Assembly (NCBI GenBank): GCA_009774235.1
Contig: VSNJ01000003.1
Location: 1 to 64,000 of the forward strand
Direction: 5' to 3'
From: Lachnospiraceae bacterium
GTDB taxonomy: Bacteria > Bacillota > Clostridia > Lachnospirales > Lachnospiraceae
DNA: 64,000 nt
Under the pieces are notes generated by a model. That model was not told where the DNA came from. It saw only the letters and a list, made by a program, of their open reading frames with translations, and made no database searches. Below, in pieces: positions 26,945-36,115 of this stretch. The translations under genes were made by a program, and so were the position numbers. How positions within the stretch are numbered: the first letter of the stretch is position 1; each line of letters starts with the position of its first letter.

Positions 26945-27917
26945 AGTATTTTTGTTAAATAATATTGTAGATATTACTTATGGAAATAAGTTTGACTTAA
27001 AAAATATGACTTTTGATAACCCATCTGTTAATTTTATATCCAGAACTGCTTTAAATAATGGTGTATCCGCTAGGGTTGACAGAATTAATAATATTAAACC
27101 TTATCCTGGGGGATGTTTAACAGTCGCTTTAGGAGGCAGTATTGGTGCAGCATTTTATCAGGATACTCCTTTTTATACAGCTCAAAATATTGCTGTTATA
27201 CATTTTAAAGAGAATATTTCTTATCTGGCAAAATTATATTTGTGTCAAGTTATAAAATTTGAAACACAAAATAAATTCAGGGCATTTGGCAGAGAATTAA
27301 ACAAGCATATAAAAGCAGATTTTACTGTAAAATTACCAGTAAACCAGGATAATTGCCCAGATTGGGAGCTTATGGAAAATTATATGAAATCTTTAAAGTA
27401 TAAATATATTACAACAAAAATAAAAAATATGCCATTAAACTTAAATACCAGGCTTTGGAAAGAATATATCCTGGAAAATCTTTTTAATTTTTATAAGGGT
27501 AAAAGGTTAACAAAAGAAGATATGGTTCCAGGAAATATAAATTTTATAGGGGCAATTAGTGAAAATAATGGTGTAAGGGAAAAAATTGAAACAGATTATT
27601 TCTATCCTCCTAATTGTATTACTGTTAATTATAATGGAAGTGTAGGAGAGGCGTTTTATCAATCCCAGCCGTTCTGGGCTTCGGATGATGTAAATGTTTT
27701 ATACGCTAAAGATTTTTGGAATATGAATAAATATATAGCTATGTTTATTATAACAGTATTAAAAGCCAATAAGTACCGTTTTGGATATGGAAGAAAATGG
27801 ACTATGGAGAAAATGAAAAAGACTGTAATAAAATTACCAGGCGGGGAAGACGGAATGCCAGATTTTATATTTATGGAAAATTATATAAAATCTTTACCTT
27901 ATAGTGATAAAATTTAA
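26934..27917 (+). CDS. R-M specificity subunit (HsdS/BcgIB-like)
   Basis: 327 aa with two similar target-recognition halves. Half 1 (~1-160): NIVDITYGNKFDLKNM, FISRTALNNGV, GCLTVALGGSIGAAFYQ, FRAFGRELNKHIK. Half 2 (~175-327): ENLFNFYKGKRLTKEDM, FIGAISENNGV, CITVNYNGSVGEAFYQS, FGYGRKWTMEKMKK. Each half should read one part of a bipartite DNA site. The start is within the end of subunit A. It completes a compact two-gene R-M system. Confidence 0.82.
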   Translation: MKTKVFLLNNIVDITYGNKFDLKNMTFDNPSVNFISRTALNNGVSARVDRINNIKPYPGGCLTVALGGSIGAAFYQDTPFYTAQNIAVIHFKENISYLAKLYLCQVIKFETQNKFRAFGRELNKHIKADFTVKLPVNQDNCPDWELMENYMKSLKYKYITTKIKNMPLNLNTRLWKEYILENLFNFYKGKRLTKEDMVPGNINFIGAISENNGVREKIETDYFYPPNCITVNYNGSVGEAFYQSQPFWASDDVNVLYAKDFWNMNKYIAMFIITVLKANKYRFGYGRKWTMEKMKKTVIKLPGGEDGMPDFIFMENYIKSLPYSDKI

Positions 27918-28018
27918 AAGCCATAGAGCTGGTTATATAAAATATTTATTTTATGTGTTTATACTTGGGGTGTTAATAATTTTTGAGTTTCCCCATTTTT
28001 TTAATACACAAGTTATGT

Positions 28019-28186
28019 AGCTCTGGCAGTTCCAAAATTTTACCAACAAAAAGCCATGTTGCACATGGCTTTGCCTGCATTCCGCTTGGATGGGATACGC
28101 AATGGTGCATAAAGCCCCAAATGCTTAAGCACCAGCGTCCCCATAGCAACTGCTTTTTGGTAAAACATTTGGAACTTGCCATAGCA
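28019..28186 (-). mobile_element. MITE-like family B element, copy 1
   Basis: About 168 bp bounded by imperfect inverted ends (CTCTGGCAGTTCCAAAATTT ... and the complement of TGGAACTTGCCATAGC). It contains a hairpin, AAGCCATGTTGCACATGGCTT. Over nearly its whole length it is the inverted counterpart of 41262-41446. It has no coding capacity, so it would need a transposase in trans. It lies just upstream of the ABC-F promoter. Confidence 0.75.
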
Positions 28187-28237
28187 ATATAGTTTTTGTG
28201 TAATTTAAAAAATGGGGAAATTCAAATAATAATTGGC

Positions 28238-28266
28238 TTTACATAGTGCTTTATTTATGTTATAAT
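28238..28266 (+). promoter_or_regulatory. Sigma-A promoter of the ABC-F gene
   Basis: -35 TTTACA (28238-28243), 17-bp spacer, -10 TATAAT (28261-28266). Transcription would start near 28273 and give a ~270-nt leader. Confidence 0.75.
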
Positions 28267-28299
28267 CCGTTTATTAAAATATCAGGGAGAGGTGAAAGG

Positions 28300-28311
28300 A
28301 TGTATATATAA
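28300..28311 (+). CDS. Three-codon upstream ORF (MYI)
   Basis: ATG TAT ATA TAA follows GGGAGAGG by seven bases, about 27 nt into the predicted transcript. Short leader peptides that stall antibiotic-bound ribosomes control several ABC-F genes. This ORF is a candidate sensor, although it is very short. Confidence 0.45.
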   Translation: MYI

Positions 28312-28371
28312 TCTATTTTTGAAACATGTTTTTATAATTAGCAGGATTTTAACAAAAATACTGTTTATTTA

Positions 28372-28531
28372 TGTTGCCAAAAATGGATTATGTTCCTATA
28401 GCCTCTTTTTTTGTGTGGAAATAAGGTAGTTATGTATAACCATAAGTTTCTTAAAACAAATATACAGGCACATTAGTATACTATACTAGAGGAAATTAGA
28501 ACCATTTGGCAACAGATGGTTTTTTTGTTTT
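28372..28531 (+). promoter_or_regulatory. Terminator/antiterminator attenuator of the ABC-F gene
   Basis: Terminator: a 9-bp stem (28500-28508 with 28513-28521, one G-U pair) with a GCAA tetraloop, followed by TTTTTTGTTTT, immediately before the gene's GAGGAGG. Antiterminator: TGTTGCCAAAaaTGG at 28372-28386 is complementary to CCATTTGGCAACA at 28502-28514, the left arm and loop of the terminator, so the two structures exclude each other. This is the layout of ribosome-mediated attenuation. Confidence 0.75.
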
Positions 28532-28546
28532 GAGGAGGCGGTATAT

Positions 28547-30064
28547 ATGGCAAGAATAAATGTAACAGACCTTACATTTTGTTATGAAGGAAGTTTTGAC
28601 AACGTTTTTGAAAATGTTTCATTTTCAATTGATACGGACTGGAAGCTTGGTTTTATTGGCAGAAATGGAAAGGGAAAGACAACATTTTTAAATTTGATAA
28701 GAGGAAAGTATGAATATAAAGGTTCAATTAATATACCAGTAGAAACAGGTTATTTTCCTTATAATATAGATGGAAATATGCTTAAAATATGTGCAGCAGA
28801 TTTTATGGAAGATTTAAAACCTGGATGTGAACAGTGGCGTGTTATATGTGAACTGGATAAATTAAATGTTTCTGCAGAGGTTTTGTACCGTCCATTTAAT
28901 TCTTTAAGCCATGGTGAACGCACAAAGGTATTGCTGGCACTGCTTTTTTCTGGAGAGAATGATTTTCTGCTGGTTGATGAGCCTACAGACCATCTTGACC
29001 ATGAAGCAAGGGAATCTGTAAAAGAATATTTGCGTAAAAAGAAAGGGTTTATACTTGTATCACATGACAGGGATTTATTAGATGCATGTATAGACCATGT
29101 ACTTGTACTTAACCGCAAATCAATAGAAGTACAGAGTGGGAATTTCTCAAGCTGGTGGGAAAATAAGACTAGAAAAGATAATTTTTCAAGAATGGAAAAT
29201 AAAAAACATTTACAAGAGATTGCATCTTTGGAGAAATCTGTAAAGCAATGTAAGCAGTGGGCTAATAAGAATGAGAGCACCAAAATTGGTTATGACCCAA
29301 TAAAAGAACATGACCGTTCAACGGGGACAAGAGCTTATATTGGTGCAAAGACAAAGAAGATGCAGAAACGTGTAAAACAATATGAGCAGAGAATAGACCA
29401 TGAAATAAAAGAGAAGGAAGGGCTGCTTAAGGATATAGAAAATCCTGTGGAACTTAAAATAAAACCACTTGTATACCATAAAGATATTTTAGTTAGTGCC
29501 AGGGATTTTACAATGGGATATACACAAGATTCACCACTGGTCCACAATTTTAATTTTAAAATTGGACGTGGGGAGAGAGTATTTTTAAATGGTAAAAATG
29601 GTTGTGGAAAAACAAGTTTTATTAAGGCAGTTCTTAATTTGTATAATAAAGAGGATAGCAATATTATTAGCAGTGGCCAGCTGGATATTGGCTCAGGTCT
29701 TGTAGTTTCATATATTAACCAGGATACAAGTTTTTTAAAAGGAACTATAAAGGAATTTTGTGCTCAAAAAGGTCTGGAAGAAAGTCTTTTCTGCGCAATT
29801 TTAAGACAGCTTGATTTAGAACGTGTGCAATTTGTAAAACCTTTTGAAGATTATTCAGAAGGACAGAAAAAGAAAGTGCTTATAGCAGCAAGTCTTATGA
29901 CGCCTGCACATCTTTATATATGGGATGAACCATTAAATTATATTGATGTATTTACAAGAATCCAGTTAGAAGAATTATTACTTGAATTTAAACCATCTAT
30001 GATATTAGTTGAACATGATGTACGTTTCCAGGAGAAAATTGCAACACGGATAGTTAATATATAA
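28547..30064 (+). CDS. ABC-F ATPase, Lsa/ribosome-protection type
   Basis: 505 aa with two ABC domains and no transmembrane segments. First: Walker A GRNGKGKTT, signature LSHGERTK, Walker B FLLVDEPTDHLD. Second: Walker A GKNGCGKTS, signature YSEGQKKKV, Walker B LYIWDEPLNYID. The charged linker (~200-310: CKQWANKNESTKIGYDP, TGTRAYIGAKTKKMQKRVKQ) is the P-site tRNA-interaction motif, of the kind seen in Lsa-group proteins. It probably rescues ribosomes from lincosamide/pleuromutilin/streptogramin A-type drugs. Class-level inference; the attenuator supports drug-induced expression. Confidence 0.88.
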   Translation: MARINVTDLTFCYEGSFDNVFENVSFSIDTDWKLGFIGRNGKGKTTFLNLIRGKYEYKGSINIPVETGYFPYNIDGNMLKICAADFMEDLKPGCEQWRVICELDKLNVSAEVLYRPFNSLSHGERTKVLLALLFSGENDFLLVDEPTDHLDHEARESVKEYLRKKKGFILVSHDRDLLDACIDHVLVLNRKSIEVQSGNFSSWWENKTRKDNFSRMENKKHLQEIASLEKSVKQCKQWANKNESTKIGYDPIKEHDRSTGTRAYIGAKTKKMQKRVKQYEQRIDHEIKEKEGLLKDIENPVELKIKPLVYHKDILVSARDFTMGYTQDSPLVHNFNFKIGRGERVFLNGKNGCGKTSFIKAVLNLYNKEDSNIISSGQLDIGSGLVVSYINQDTSFLKGTIKEFCAQKGLEESLFCAILRQLDLERVQFVKPFEDYSEGQKKKVLIAASLMTPAHLYIWDEPLNYIDVFTRIQLEELLLEFKPSMILVEHDVRFQEKIATRIVNI

Positions 30065-30086
30065 AATAATAAGGTTTATAAGGTGG

Positions 30087-30178
30087 AGCTGCCACACTAA
30101 GTAAAATGTATACAATATATGGTATAATAGAAAAATTTTCTATTATATCCTGTTTTGTTCTTTCTTAGAGCGGCAGCC
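30087..30178. repeat. Nested palindromic element between convergent genes
   Basis: Outer arms AGCTGCCACACTAAG (30087-30101) and CTTAGAGCGGCAGCC (30164-30178) are imperfect inverted repeats. Inside is a near-perfect palindrome TATAATAGAAAA-A-TTTTCTATTATA (30123-30147). It lies between the ABC-F gene (+) and the ABC exporter (-). It could be a small mobile palindrome or a bidirectional terminator. Confidence 0.5.
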
Positions 30179-30265
30179 CTATTAATATTAGGCTTGTATG
30201 GTTAATATTTCTAAATATGGTTGTAGTTAATAGTTAAAGAGCACTGCCAGGAAATGGGTTGATGG

Positions 30266-32146
30266 CTACACAGTCTTGTATTCCTGCTGGTAATACTGCG
30301 CCTGTGCACTCCACATTTCATAATATTTTCCATCTTTATTTTCCAGGAGCTGGTTATGGTTTCCATATTGTACCAGACTGCCTTCATGGAATACTGCAAT
30401 TTTTTCGCAAAACTGGCATGAAGATAACCTGTGTGATATATATATGGCAGTTTTAGTGCCAATAATTTTATCAAAATTAGTATAAATTTCAAATTCAGCC
30501 AGAGGGTCAAGTGCTGCAGTTGGTTCATCCAGAAGTATAAATGGTGAATTTTTGTAAACTGCCCTTGCAATAGCAATTTTCTGGGCTTCACCTCCAGATA
30601 TTTCTACGCCAGTATCATCAAAATCTTTATATAAATATGTTTCCATATCCATACCAGAGTCTGTTATACGTTTTTTTAAACCAGCATCTTCCAGGCATTT
30701 TTTTACAAAACTTTGGCTGTATTCTGTATCTGTTGCTACATTTTGCGCAAATTTAAATGGAAATAATATATAATCCTGGAACACAACAGAAAAAAGCTGT
30801 CTGTATTCATCTGCTTTAAATTTGCGTATATCAACACCATTTAAGAGTATTTCTCCTTTATCGGGGTCATATAAGCGGCATAAAAGTTTAATCATAGTAG
30901 TTTTGCCAGAACCATTCATTCCAACAACAGCAAGTTTTTCACCGATTTTTAATTTCATTGAGAAATCTTTTAATGCAGGCTGGCTGCTTCCTGGATAGGT
31001 AAATGAAACATTTTTAAATTCAATCTGGTATTCATTATCACTACGTTTCTCAACAGGAAGCGTACCGTTATACATTTCATTTTCGAGTTCAAGAAGTTCA
31101 ATAGTACTGGCCTGTTTCCTGGCTGTAAGGGCAAATCCAGTTATGTCATTTATAAGGATATAGATAGATGAAACCAGTTTATTTAGACATCCAGAAAGCT
31201 TTATAATATCACCTGCGCCAGCTTTTGCTGCAATAGCAGCAAGAGTTACTGCAAGATAAGCACATCCTTCTATAGCTCCTTTAGCCATGTCTTCTGAACC
31301 ATATTGTCCAGCCCATCCTATAGCACAGTCTTTTAATTTTTTACGGAATTTTTTATTATGGAAAGCATCGGTACACCAGCGTTCCATTAGTTTATAACTT
31401 TTATAAATTCTTATATCCTTTCCATTTTTATAATTATATCCATTGCCAGAAACGAAATCCCATCCAAATGAAACTATGTCTTCTTTATCTTCTTCTTTTA
31501 TTTTTCCAAACATAAACTGCAGTGTTTTCTTTTTAAAGTATATGCTGGCTTTCATAGTAGTAAAAAGGATTACAGCAAGTACAAGAAGTACAATAATAAT
31601 GTAATTTCTCCCAGAAGTTATCATAAAATGCATAACTGGGATACCAGTAATAATTGCTCCAATAATATTAAAAAATCCATATAATATTGCATTGCCTTGC
31701 CAGAATAATGAATTAATGCCTGCTCCCCAGTTATTATCTCTTCTTATCCTGTCACGCAGTTCTTTTATCTCTGGACTGTCAATTCTTGAGAAATCTATAT
31801 TTAACATTCTGGTCTGTGTCATACATGAATAAAGTAAAAACATTTTTTCTCTTCTTACTTCCATCCTGTTCCATATGGAACTGGCTATAAAGTTAAGGGC
31901 AAGAATTACTATAAGCGTAATTAACGTAACTGCAAATACTTTTTTAAAATTTTTGCCTGCAATAATTGAATCAAGTATATAAGCAGATAAAACAAGCTGT
32001 ACATATGGCACAATTACATTTATAATATGGACAATGCTTGTAAAGAAGAAATACCATTTATCCATATCTGTAATAATATGCATTATTTTTTTTATATTTT
32101 TAATATGTTCCCTAAGTGGGATTTTTGTTGTTAAATCTGTATTCAT
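30266..32146 (-). CDS. ABC exporter half-subunit (permease + ATPase), second of a pair
   Basis: 626 aa. Six transmembrane helices (~30-330), then a nucleotide-binding domain (~375-615): Walker A VGMNGSGKTT, signature EISGGEAQKIAIARA, Walker B FILLDEPTAALD and H-loop YISHRLSS. It lacks a peptidase domain, so any peptide cargo would not be processed here. Its start overlaps the preceding exporter gene's stop by four bases. Last gene of the LytTR/kinase/exporter operon. Confidence 0.87.
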   Translation of the reverse strand: MNTDLTTKIPLREHIKNIKKIMHIITDMDKWYFFFTSIVHIINVIVPYVQLVLSAYILDSIIAGKNFKKVFAVTLITLIVILALNFIASSIWNRMEVRREKMFLLYSCMTQTRMLNIDFSRIDSPEIKELRDRIRRDNNWGAGINSLFWQGNAILYGFFNIIGAIITGIPVMHFMITSGRNYIIIVLLVLAVILFTTMKASIYFKKKTLQFMFGKIKEEDKEDIVSFGWDFVSGNGYNYKNGKDIRIYKSYKLMERWCTDAFHNKKFRKKLKDCAIGWAGQYGSEDMAKGAIEGCAYLAVTLAAIAAKAGAGDIIKLSGCLNKLVSSIYILINDITGFALTARKQASTIELLELENEMYNGTLPVEKRSDNEYQIEFKNVSFTYPGSSQPALKDFSMKLKIGEKLAVVGMNGSGKTTMIKLLCRLYDPDKGEILLNGVDIRKFKADEYRQLFSVVFQDYILFPFKFAQNVATDTEYSQSFVKKCLEDAGLKKRITDSGMDMETYLYKDFDDTGVEISGGEAQKIAIARAVYKNSPFILLDEPTAALDPLAEFEIYTNFDKIIGTKTAIYISHRLSSCQFCEKIAVFHEGSLVQYGNHNQLLENKDGKYYEMWSAQAQYYQQEYKTV

Positions 32147-34038
32147 GCTATTTCCCCCTTTTCATAATAATTACTTTGTATATGGAACATTTCTGCATAT
32201 TTACCATTAAGTGCCATTAATTCACTGTGGCTGCCTTCCTCTACTACTCTGCCATCTTCAAGCATTATAATTCTGTCTGAAAATCTTGTGCTTGCGAGCC
32301 TGTGTGAAATAAATAATGCTGTTTTGCCTTCACTGTATTTGTTATAATTATTGTATATTTCACTTTCTGCAACAGGGTCTAATGCTGCTGTTGGTTCATC
32401 TAATACAAGGACAGGTGCATCTTTATATAGTGCCCTTGCAAGAAGAAGCCGCTGCTGTTGTCCGCCTGATAGTTCAATTCCATCTTCCATAATATTTTTT
32501 GTCATATATTTTTTTAAGTTAATATCTTTTTCTTCAAAAAATTCTTTTAAACCAGCTTTAGAAATCGCATCCCATGCTTTTTGGTTATCTATATTATCTG
32601 GTTTGTCCATTGCTATATTTTCCCCTAATGTAAAAGGAAGTATAAGCTGTTCTTGGAAAACAGCAGAGAATAGCATGTATAGTTCTTCTTTTGGAAATTC
32701 GTTTCTATCTATTCCATTAACCAGTATTTCTCCTTCATCTGGGTTGTACATTCCACAAAGAAGTTTTACAAGTGTAGTTTTACCAGCTCCATTAACACCT
32801 ACCAGGGCAATTTTTTCACCTGCGTTTATTGATAAATCCAGATGTCTGAAAACTTGCTTTTTACCTGCAGGTTTTTCTGTGTTATTTGTTTCATTAGTAT
32901 TTTCTTCTGTAGCTTCACTTGCATCCTGGTAAGCGAAACTTACATTTTTAAAATCAATCTTTACTGGAAATTTTAATTCACTTATGTGCCTGTTTCCAGA
33001 ACTGGTATCTTCTTCTGGAAGTTCCATATAAGCACGCAGGTAATCTGTTGAATTAGCTGCAGCACGCAGTTCTGCAAGTGAATTCATAATACTTGTAATA
33101 AATCCTGAGAAACCTGTAATTGCTCCAAAATACAATACAAATTCCCCTATGTCTATTACACCGTTAAGTGCCTGGTACAGAAGAAATGCATAAGCTCCTG
33201 TATCTCTTGCAGTTGACAATACAAAACCAGCTTTCTCAAAGAGTGATTTTCTATGGAAAATTTTCTGGTTTATTTGTCTTTGCATTTCAATTACTTTGTC
33301 CCTGAGCTGTACAAGCCAGTTGTTCATTCCAAAAATCCTTATATCCTTAGCACCTTTTGTATGCCCCATTGAATTTAATACACAGTAATATTTTTTATTT
33401 GAGTCTGCCATTGCATCCCTGAATGTTTCTTCATAATGTATCTGGCATAAATTTAATGCATAATTAGCAAATGCAAGGATATCAAGTACGATTAACAACC
33501 AGATATCAAGTGTACCAATTACTGTGGAATAAAGAACAAAACATAAAATATTTACAGCTATGCCAGTTGTTCCTGTAACTATCCTGGAAAGTGCTGACCA
33601 GTCACCACTACAAAGTGAGTCATAGGCTTTCCAGTATACCTTTTTTATTTCACCTGATTCAGTATATTTATATGGTACTTTAAGGCTTTTAAGGAATAGA
33701 AGCGCAATAAAATGGTCACGTTGTGAGTTATAGTAATTGTATTTTCCAGATGCGGCAGCAGTTCTTAGTGTATAAACTGCCATTATTAAAAGAGTAAAGG
33801 GAATAAGTACAGAAGCAGCTTTCTGTATGCTGGCACCATTAACTACAAGGTCTACAGCTATTTTAGGCAGGTAAATGCCTGCTAAAGGTACTACGGCACT
33901 TAGTATTATTTCCAGGCTGCATAAAAGAAGCACAAGTGGTTCATATTTTTTAAAATATTTAATAAAATAAATAATGTCACTTATAATTGAATAATGTTTT
34001 AGAACAAATCCTTCTGTCTGCGTTTTATCTTTCATCAC
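32143..34038 (-). CDS. ABC exporter half-subunit (permease + ATPase), first of a pair
   Basis: 631 aa. Transmembrane region (~30-330), a Glu/Asn/Thr-rich insertion (ATEENTNETNNTEKPAGKK, ~375-395) just before Walker A VGVNGAGKTT, signature ELSGGQQQRLLLARA, Walker B VLVLDEPTAALD and H-loop FISHRLAS. It presumably forms a heterodimer with the next gene. Regulated by the upstream LytTR system, which in other bacteria controls bacteriocin or quorum-peptide export. The substrate is unknown. Confidence 0.87.
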   Translation of the reverse strand: MMKDKTQTEGFVLKHYSIISDIIYFIKYFKKYEPLVLLLCSLEIILSAVVPLAGIYLPKIAVDLVVNGASIQKAASVLIPFTLLIMAVYTLRTAAASGKYNYYNSQRDHFIALLFLKSLKVPYKYTESGEIKKVYWKAYDSLCSGDWSALSRIVTGTTGIAVNILCFVLYSTVIGTLDIWLLIVLDILAFANYALNLCQIHYEETFRDAMADSNKKYYCVLNSMGHTKGAKDIRIFGMNNWLVQLRDKVIEMQRQINQKIFHRKSLFEKAGFVLSTARDTGAYAFLLYQALNGVIDIGEFVLYFGAITGFSGFITSIMNSLAELRAAANSTDYLRAYMELPEEDTSSGNRHISELKFPVKIDFKNVSFAYQDASEATEENTNETNNTEKPAGKKQVFRHLDLSINAGEKIALVGVNGAGKTTLVKLLCGMYNPDEGEILVNGIDRNEFPKEELYMLFSAVFQEQLILPFTLGENIAMDKPDNIDNQKAWDAISKAGLKEFFEEKDINLKKYMTKNIMEDGIELSGGQQQRLLLARALYKDAPVLVLDEPTAALDPVAESEIYNNYNKYSEGKTALFISHRLASTRFSDRIIMLEDGRVVEEGSHSELMALNGKYAEMFHIQSNYYEKGEIA

Positions 34039-34164
34039 GTTTTTCTCCTTCTTAAAAATATATTAAAGGGTGTGTTTTCTTTTGTATTATAATACAAATT
34101 TTTTTATAATATAAAAAAATGCACGAATGGCATTTATCGTGCATGAATGGTAAAGGTTATTATT

Positions 34165-34905
34165 TTATAATGGAAGCATTATTTCTGTTACAAAGACCCC
34201 GTCTTCATCCTGTCTGTCAAGGTAGCCATTATAACGTTCCACTACTTTGTCAATACGCATAAGGCCCAAACCATGAAAGGCGCCATCTTTTGTTGATTTA
34301 TAAATTCTGCCTGACCGTTTTCTCCTGCCTTTGGCAGAGTTCATAATATAAATATAAAGCTGTCCTTTTAATATATCAATATAAATACGTATAAAACGTT
34401 GCCCAGGGTTTTCTATTCCAGCACAGGCTTCCATTGCATTATCCATAAGATTGCCAATTATAAGGCTTAAATCAATTTCTGAAAATGACATATCTAGTTT
34501 TTGGGGAACTATTGCTTTGGCATCTATTTTAATATCCCTTGATTTTGCCAAGGAAATCTTGCTGTTTAATATGGCATCAATCATAACATTGCCGGTTTTA
34601 ATTACTGTATCAAGGGCAACAAGGTCTTTATCAAGTTCATTAAGGAAATGTGAAAGTTCTTCGGTTCTTCCCATTGCAAGATATGCTTTCATGGTCTGGA
34701 TATGGTCATGGTAGTCATGCCGCCAGCCTCTTGTCTGCTTGTACATATTTTGTACTTCTTCACAATGTTTTTCTAACAAGCCATTCTGGTAAGCAAGGGT
34801 ATTTCTATCTATACGCCAGGCAAGCCATTTGCCTGTTAAAAATATAAATAGTAAAGCGGTTATGGCCAATACTGTTATAATTAATATTATATATTTTAAT
34901 TCCAT
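34165..34905 (-). CDS. GHKL-type sensor histidine kinase (AgrC-like, short)
   Basis: 246 aa: a single N-terminal transmembrane helix (residues ~4-27), a coiled coil, the phospho-acceptor segment RGWRHDYHDHIQTMKAYL, and a GHKL ATPase (NLMDNAMEACAGI, GLGLMRIDKVVERYNG). The usual multi-helix sensor is missing. ATG 34905 has only a weak ribosome site. The frame is open upstream to the response-regulator stop, with GAGGAAAGG near 34988, so a longer N-terminus from a non-ATG codon is possible. Operon with the RR and exporter. Confidence 0.8.
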   Translation of the reverse strand: MELKYIILIITVLAITALLFIFLTGKWLAWRIDRNTLAYQNGLLEKHCEEVQNMYKQTRGWRHDYHDHIQTMKAYLAMGRTEELSHFLNELDKDLVALDTVIKTGNVMIDAILNSKISLAKSRDIKIDAKAIVPQKLDMSFSEIDLSLIIGNLMDNAMEACAGIENPGQRFIRIYIDILKGQLYIYIMNSAKGRRKRSGRIYKSTKDGAFHGLGLMRIDKVVERYNGYLDRQDEDGVFVTEIMLPL

Positions 34906-35012
34906 ATTTTGCACCAAGTCCCAATTGGAAATAATTATATTTTCATTTGAGATACAAACACAAAAGGTGAAAGAACAGTGTTTGCTTTTATCCTTTCCTC
35001 TATATTAAAGTT

Positions 35013-35774
35013 TTATATTTTGGCAATCCTGGAAAAATATCGTATAAATGCCTGGTTTACGTCTTTGTGGAGCCTTCTGCTTACAGGTATGTGGCTTCCT
35101 GTGTCAAATGTTATCTCTGTCTTTCCAATATGGTGTATATTTTGTATACCACATAGATAAGAACGGTGGCACTTAATAAATCCTTGTTTTGGTAAAATGG
35201 TTTCAAGTTCTGAAATACTTTCTGATACTTCGGTTTGTTTTATCTTTTTCTGGTTGTTTTCTTTTGTAAAAATTTCAATTATACATCCATGTCCCCGTGC
35301 TTCAATATAGTTAATCTGGCTGGTGGCAAGTTTATGTATTTCATCTTTGGAGTGTACAATAATGTAGTTTATATCTTTTCTTTTGTTAAGGACTTTGTCC
35401 ATACATTTATATATTTTATCTTCATTAACTGGTTTAACAAGATAATGAAGGGCTTCTACTTCATAGCCTTCTGCCATGTAACCAGTAATGCCTGTAGTAA
35501 AGACTATATTAATTTCACTGTCTTTTTTTCTGACAGATTTTGCCAGGTCAATTCCGTTTATTTCATGCATCTGGATATCTATAAAAAGCACAGAAAAGCC
35601 AAGTCCGGGCTTCCATTCAAATAAAAATTCTTCTGCACTTAAGTACTGGTTTATTTCTAAAGGAACATGCTTATGTTTGCTCCATTTAATCAGGTATTTT
35701 TCTAATAAACCAGCATGGACTTCATTATCTTCTATAATTGCTGTTTTTATAAATGTTATTTTATTATCATACAT
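35013..35774 (-). CDS. LytTR-family response regulator (AgrA-like)
   Basis: 253 aa. Receiver (1-130): AIIEDNEVH acidic pocket, VLFIDIQMHEING phospho-Asp, VKPVNEDK lysine. LytTR DNA-binding domain (~145-250): IIVHSKDEIHKLATSQINYIEARG, FIKCHRSYLCGIQNI, IPVSRRLHKDV. First gene of the minus-strand operon with kinase and exporter. It probably binds paired direct repeats in its own promoter, which I could not identify. Confidence 0.88.
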   Translation of the reverse strand: MYDNKITFIKTAIIEDNEVHAGLLEKYLIKWSKHKHVPLEINQYLSAEEFLFEWKPGLGFSVLFIDIQMHEINGIDLAKSVRKKDSEINIVFTTGITGYMAEGYEVEALHYLVKPVNEDKIYKCMDKVLNKRKDINYIIVHSKDEIHKLATSQINYIEARGHGCIIEIFTKENNQKKIKQTEVSESISELETILPKQGFIKCHRSYLCGIQNIHHIGKTEITFDTGSHIPVSRRLHKDVNQAFIRYFSRIAKI

Positions 35775-35777
35775 TTC

Positions 35778-35880
35778 TTATAATTCCTTAAGTAAATATA
35801 ATATAAGTTCATCATCATTGGTACAGTCTGCATATTGTGCAAGGTTTTTTTCGTTCCACTAGACACCACTGCCATCTGGT
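35778..35880 (-). pseudogene. Possible C-terminal gene remnant upstream of the LytTR gene
   Basis: On the minus strand a coding-like stretch reads IPDGSGV, stop, WNEKNLAQYADC, TNDDELILYLLKEL, stop, ending three bases before the regulator's ATG. It has no start. It may be the end of a decayed first gene of this operon. The remaining ~230 bases up to the GNAT pseudogene hold nothing recognisable beyond AT-rich promoter-like sequence. Confidence 0.25.
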
Positions 35881-36115
35881 ATATATTCATTTTATTATAC
35901 TATCTCTTTGCTTTATGATATTTAATCTTTATCTGATTATACCAATTTTTTTATTTTATTACAACAAGATGGAAGATTAAATCTAAAAACATGTATTACA
36001 ATATTCCAGGATAAAAAATTTTATATTATATTTTTTATAGAAAGGAATATGTGTTTATTATATACTAAATTTAGAGAAGAAATAGGTATAATATATGAGA
36101 AAGGTGGTTTGTAAC

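Noticed and set aside
25079..27917. Classical type I R-M system
   Set aside because: No hsdR gene is present, and the methylase chain itself carries a nuclease-like PD-(D/E)xK motif, which fits the BcgI layout better.
27973..28192. Two opposing ~69-codon ORFs in the MITE-like element
   Set aside because: They arise from the element's inverted symmetry, have no ribosome sites and do not hold in the second copy.
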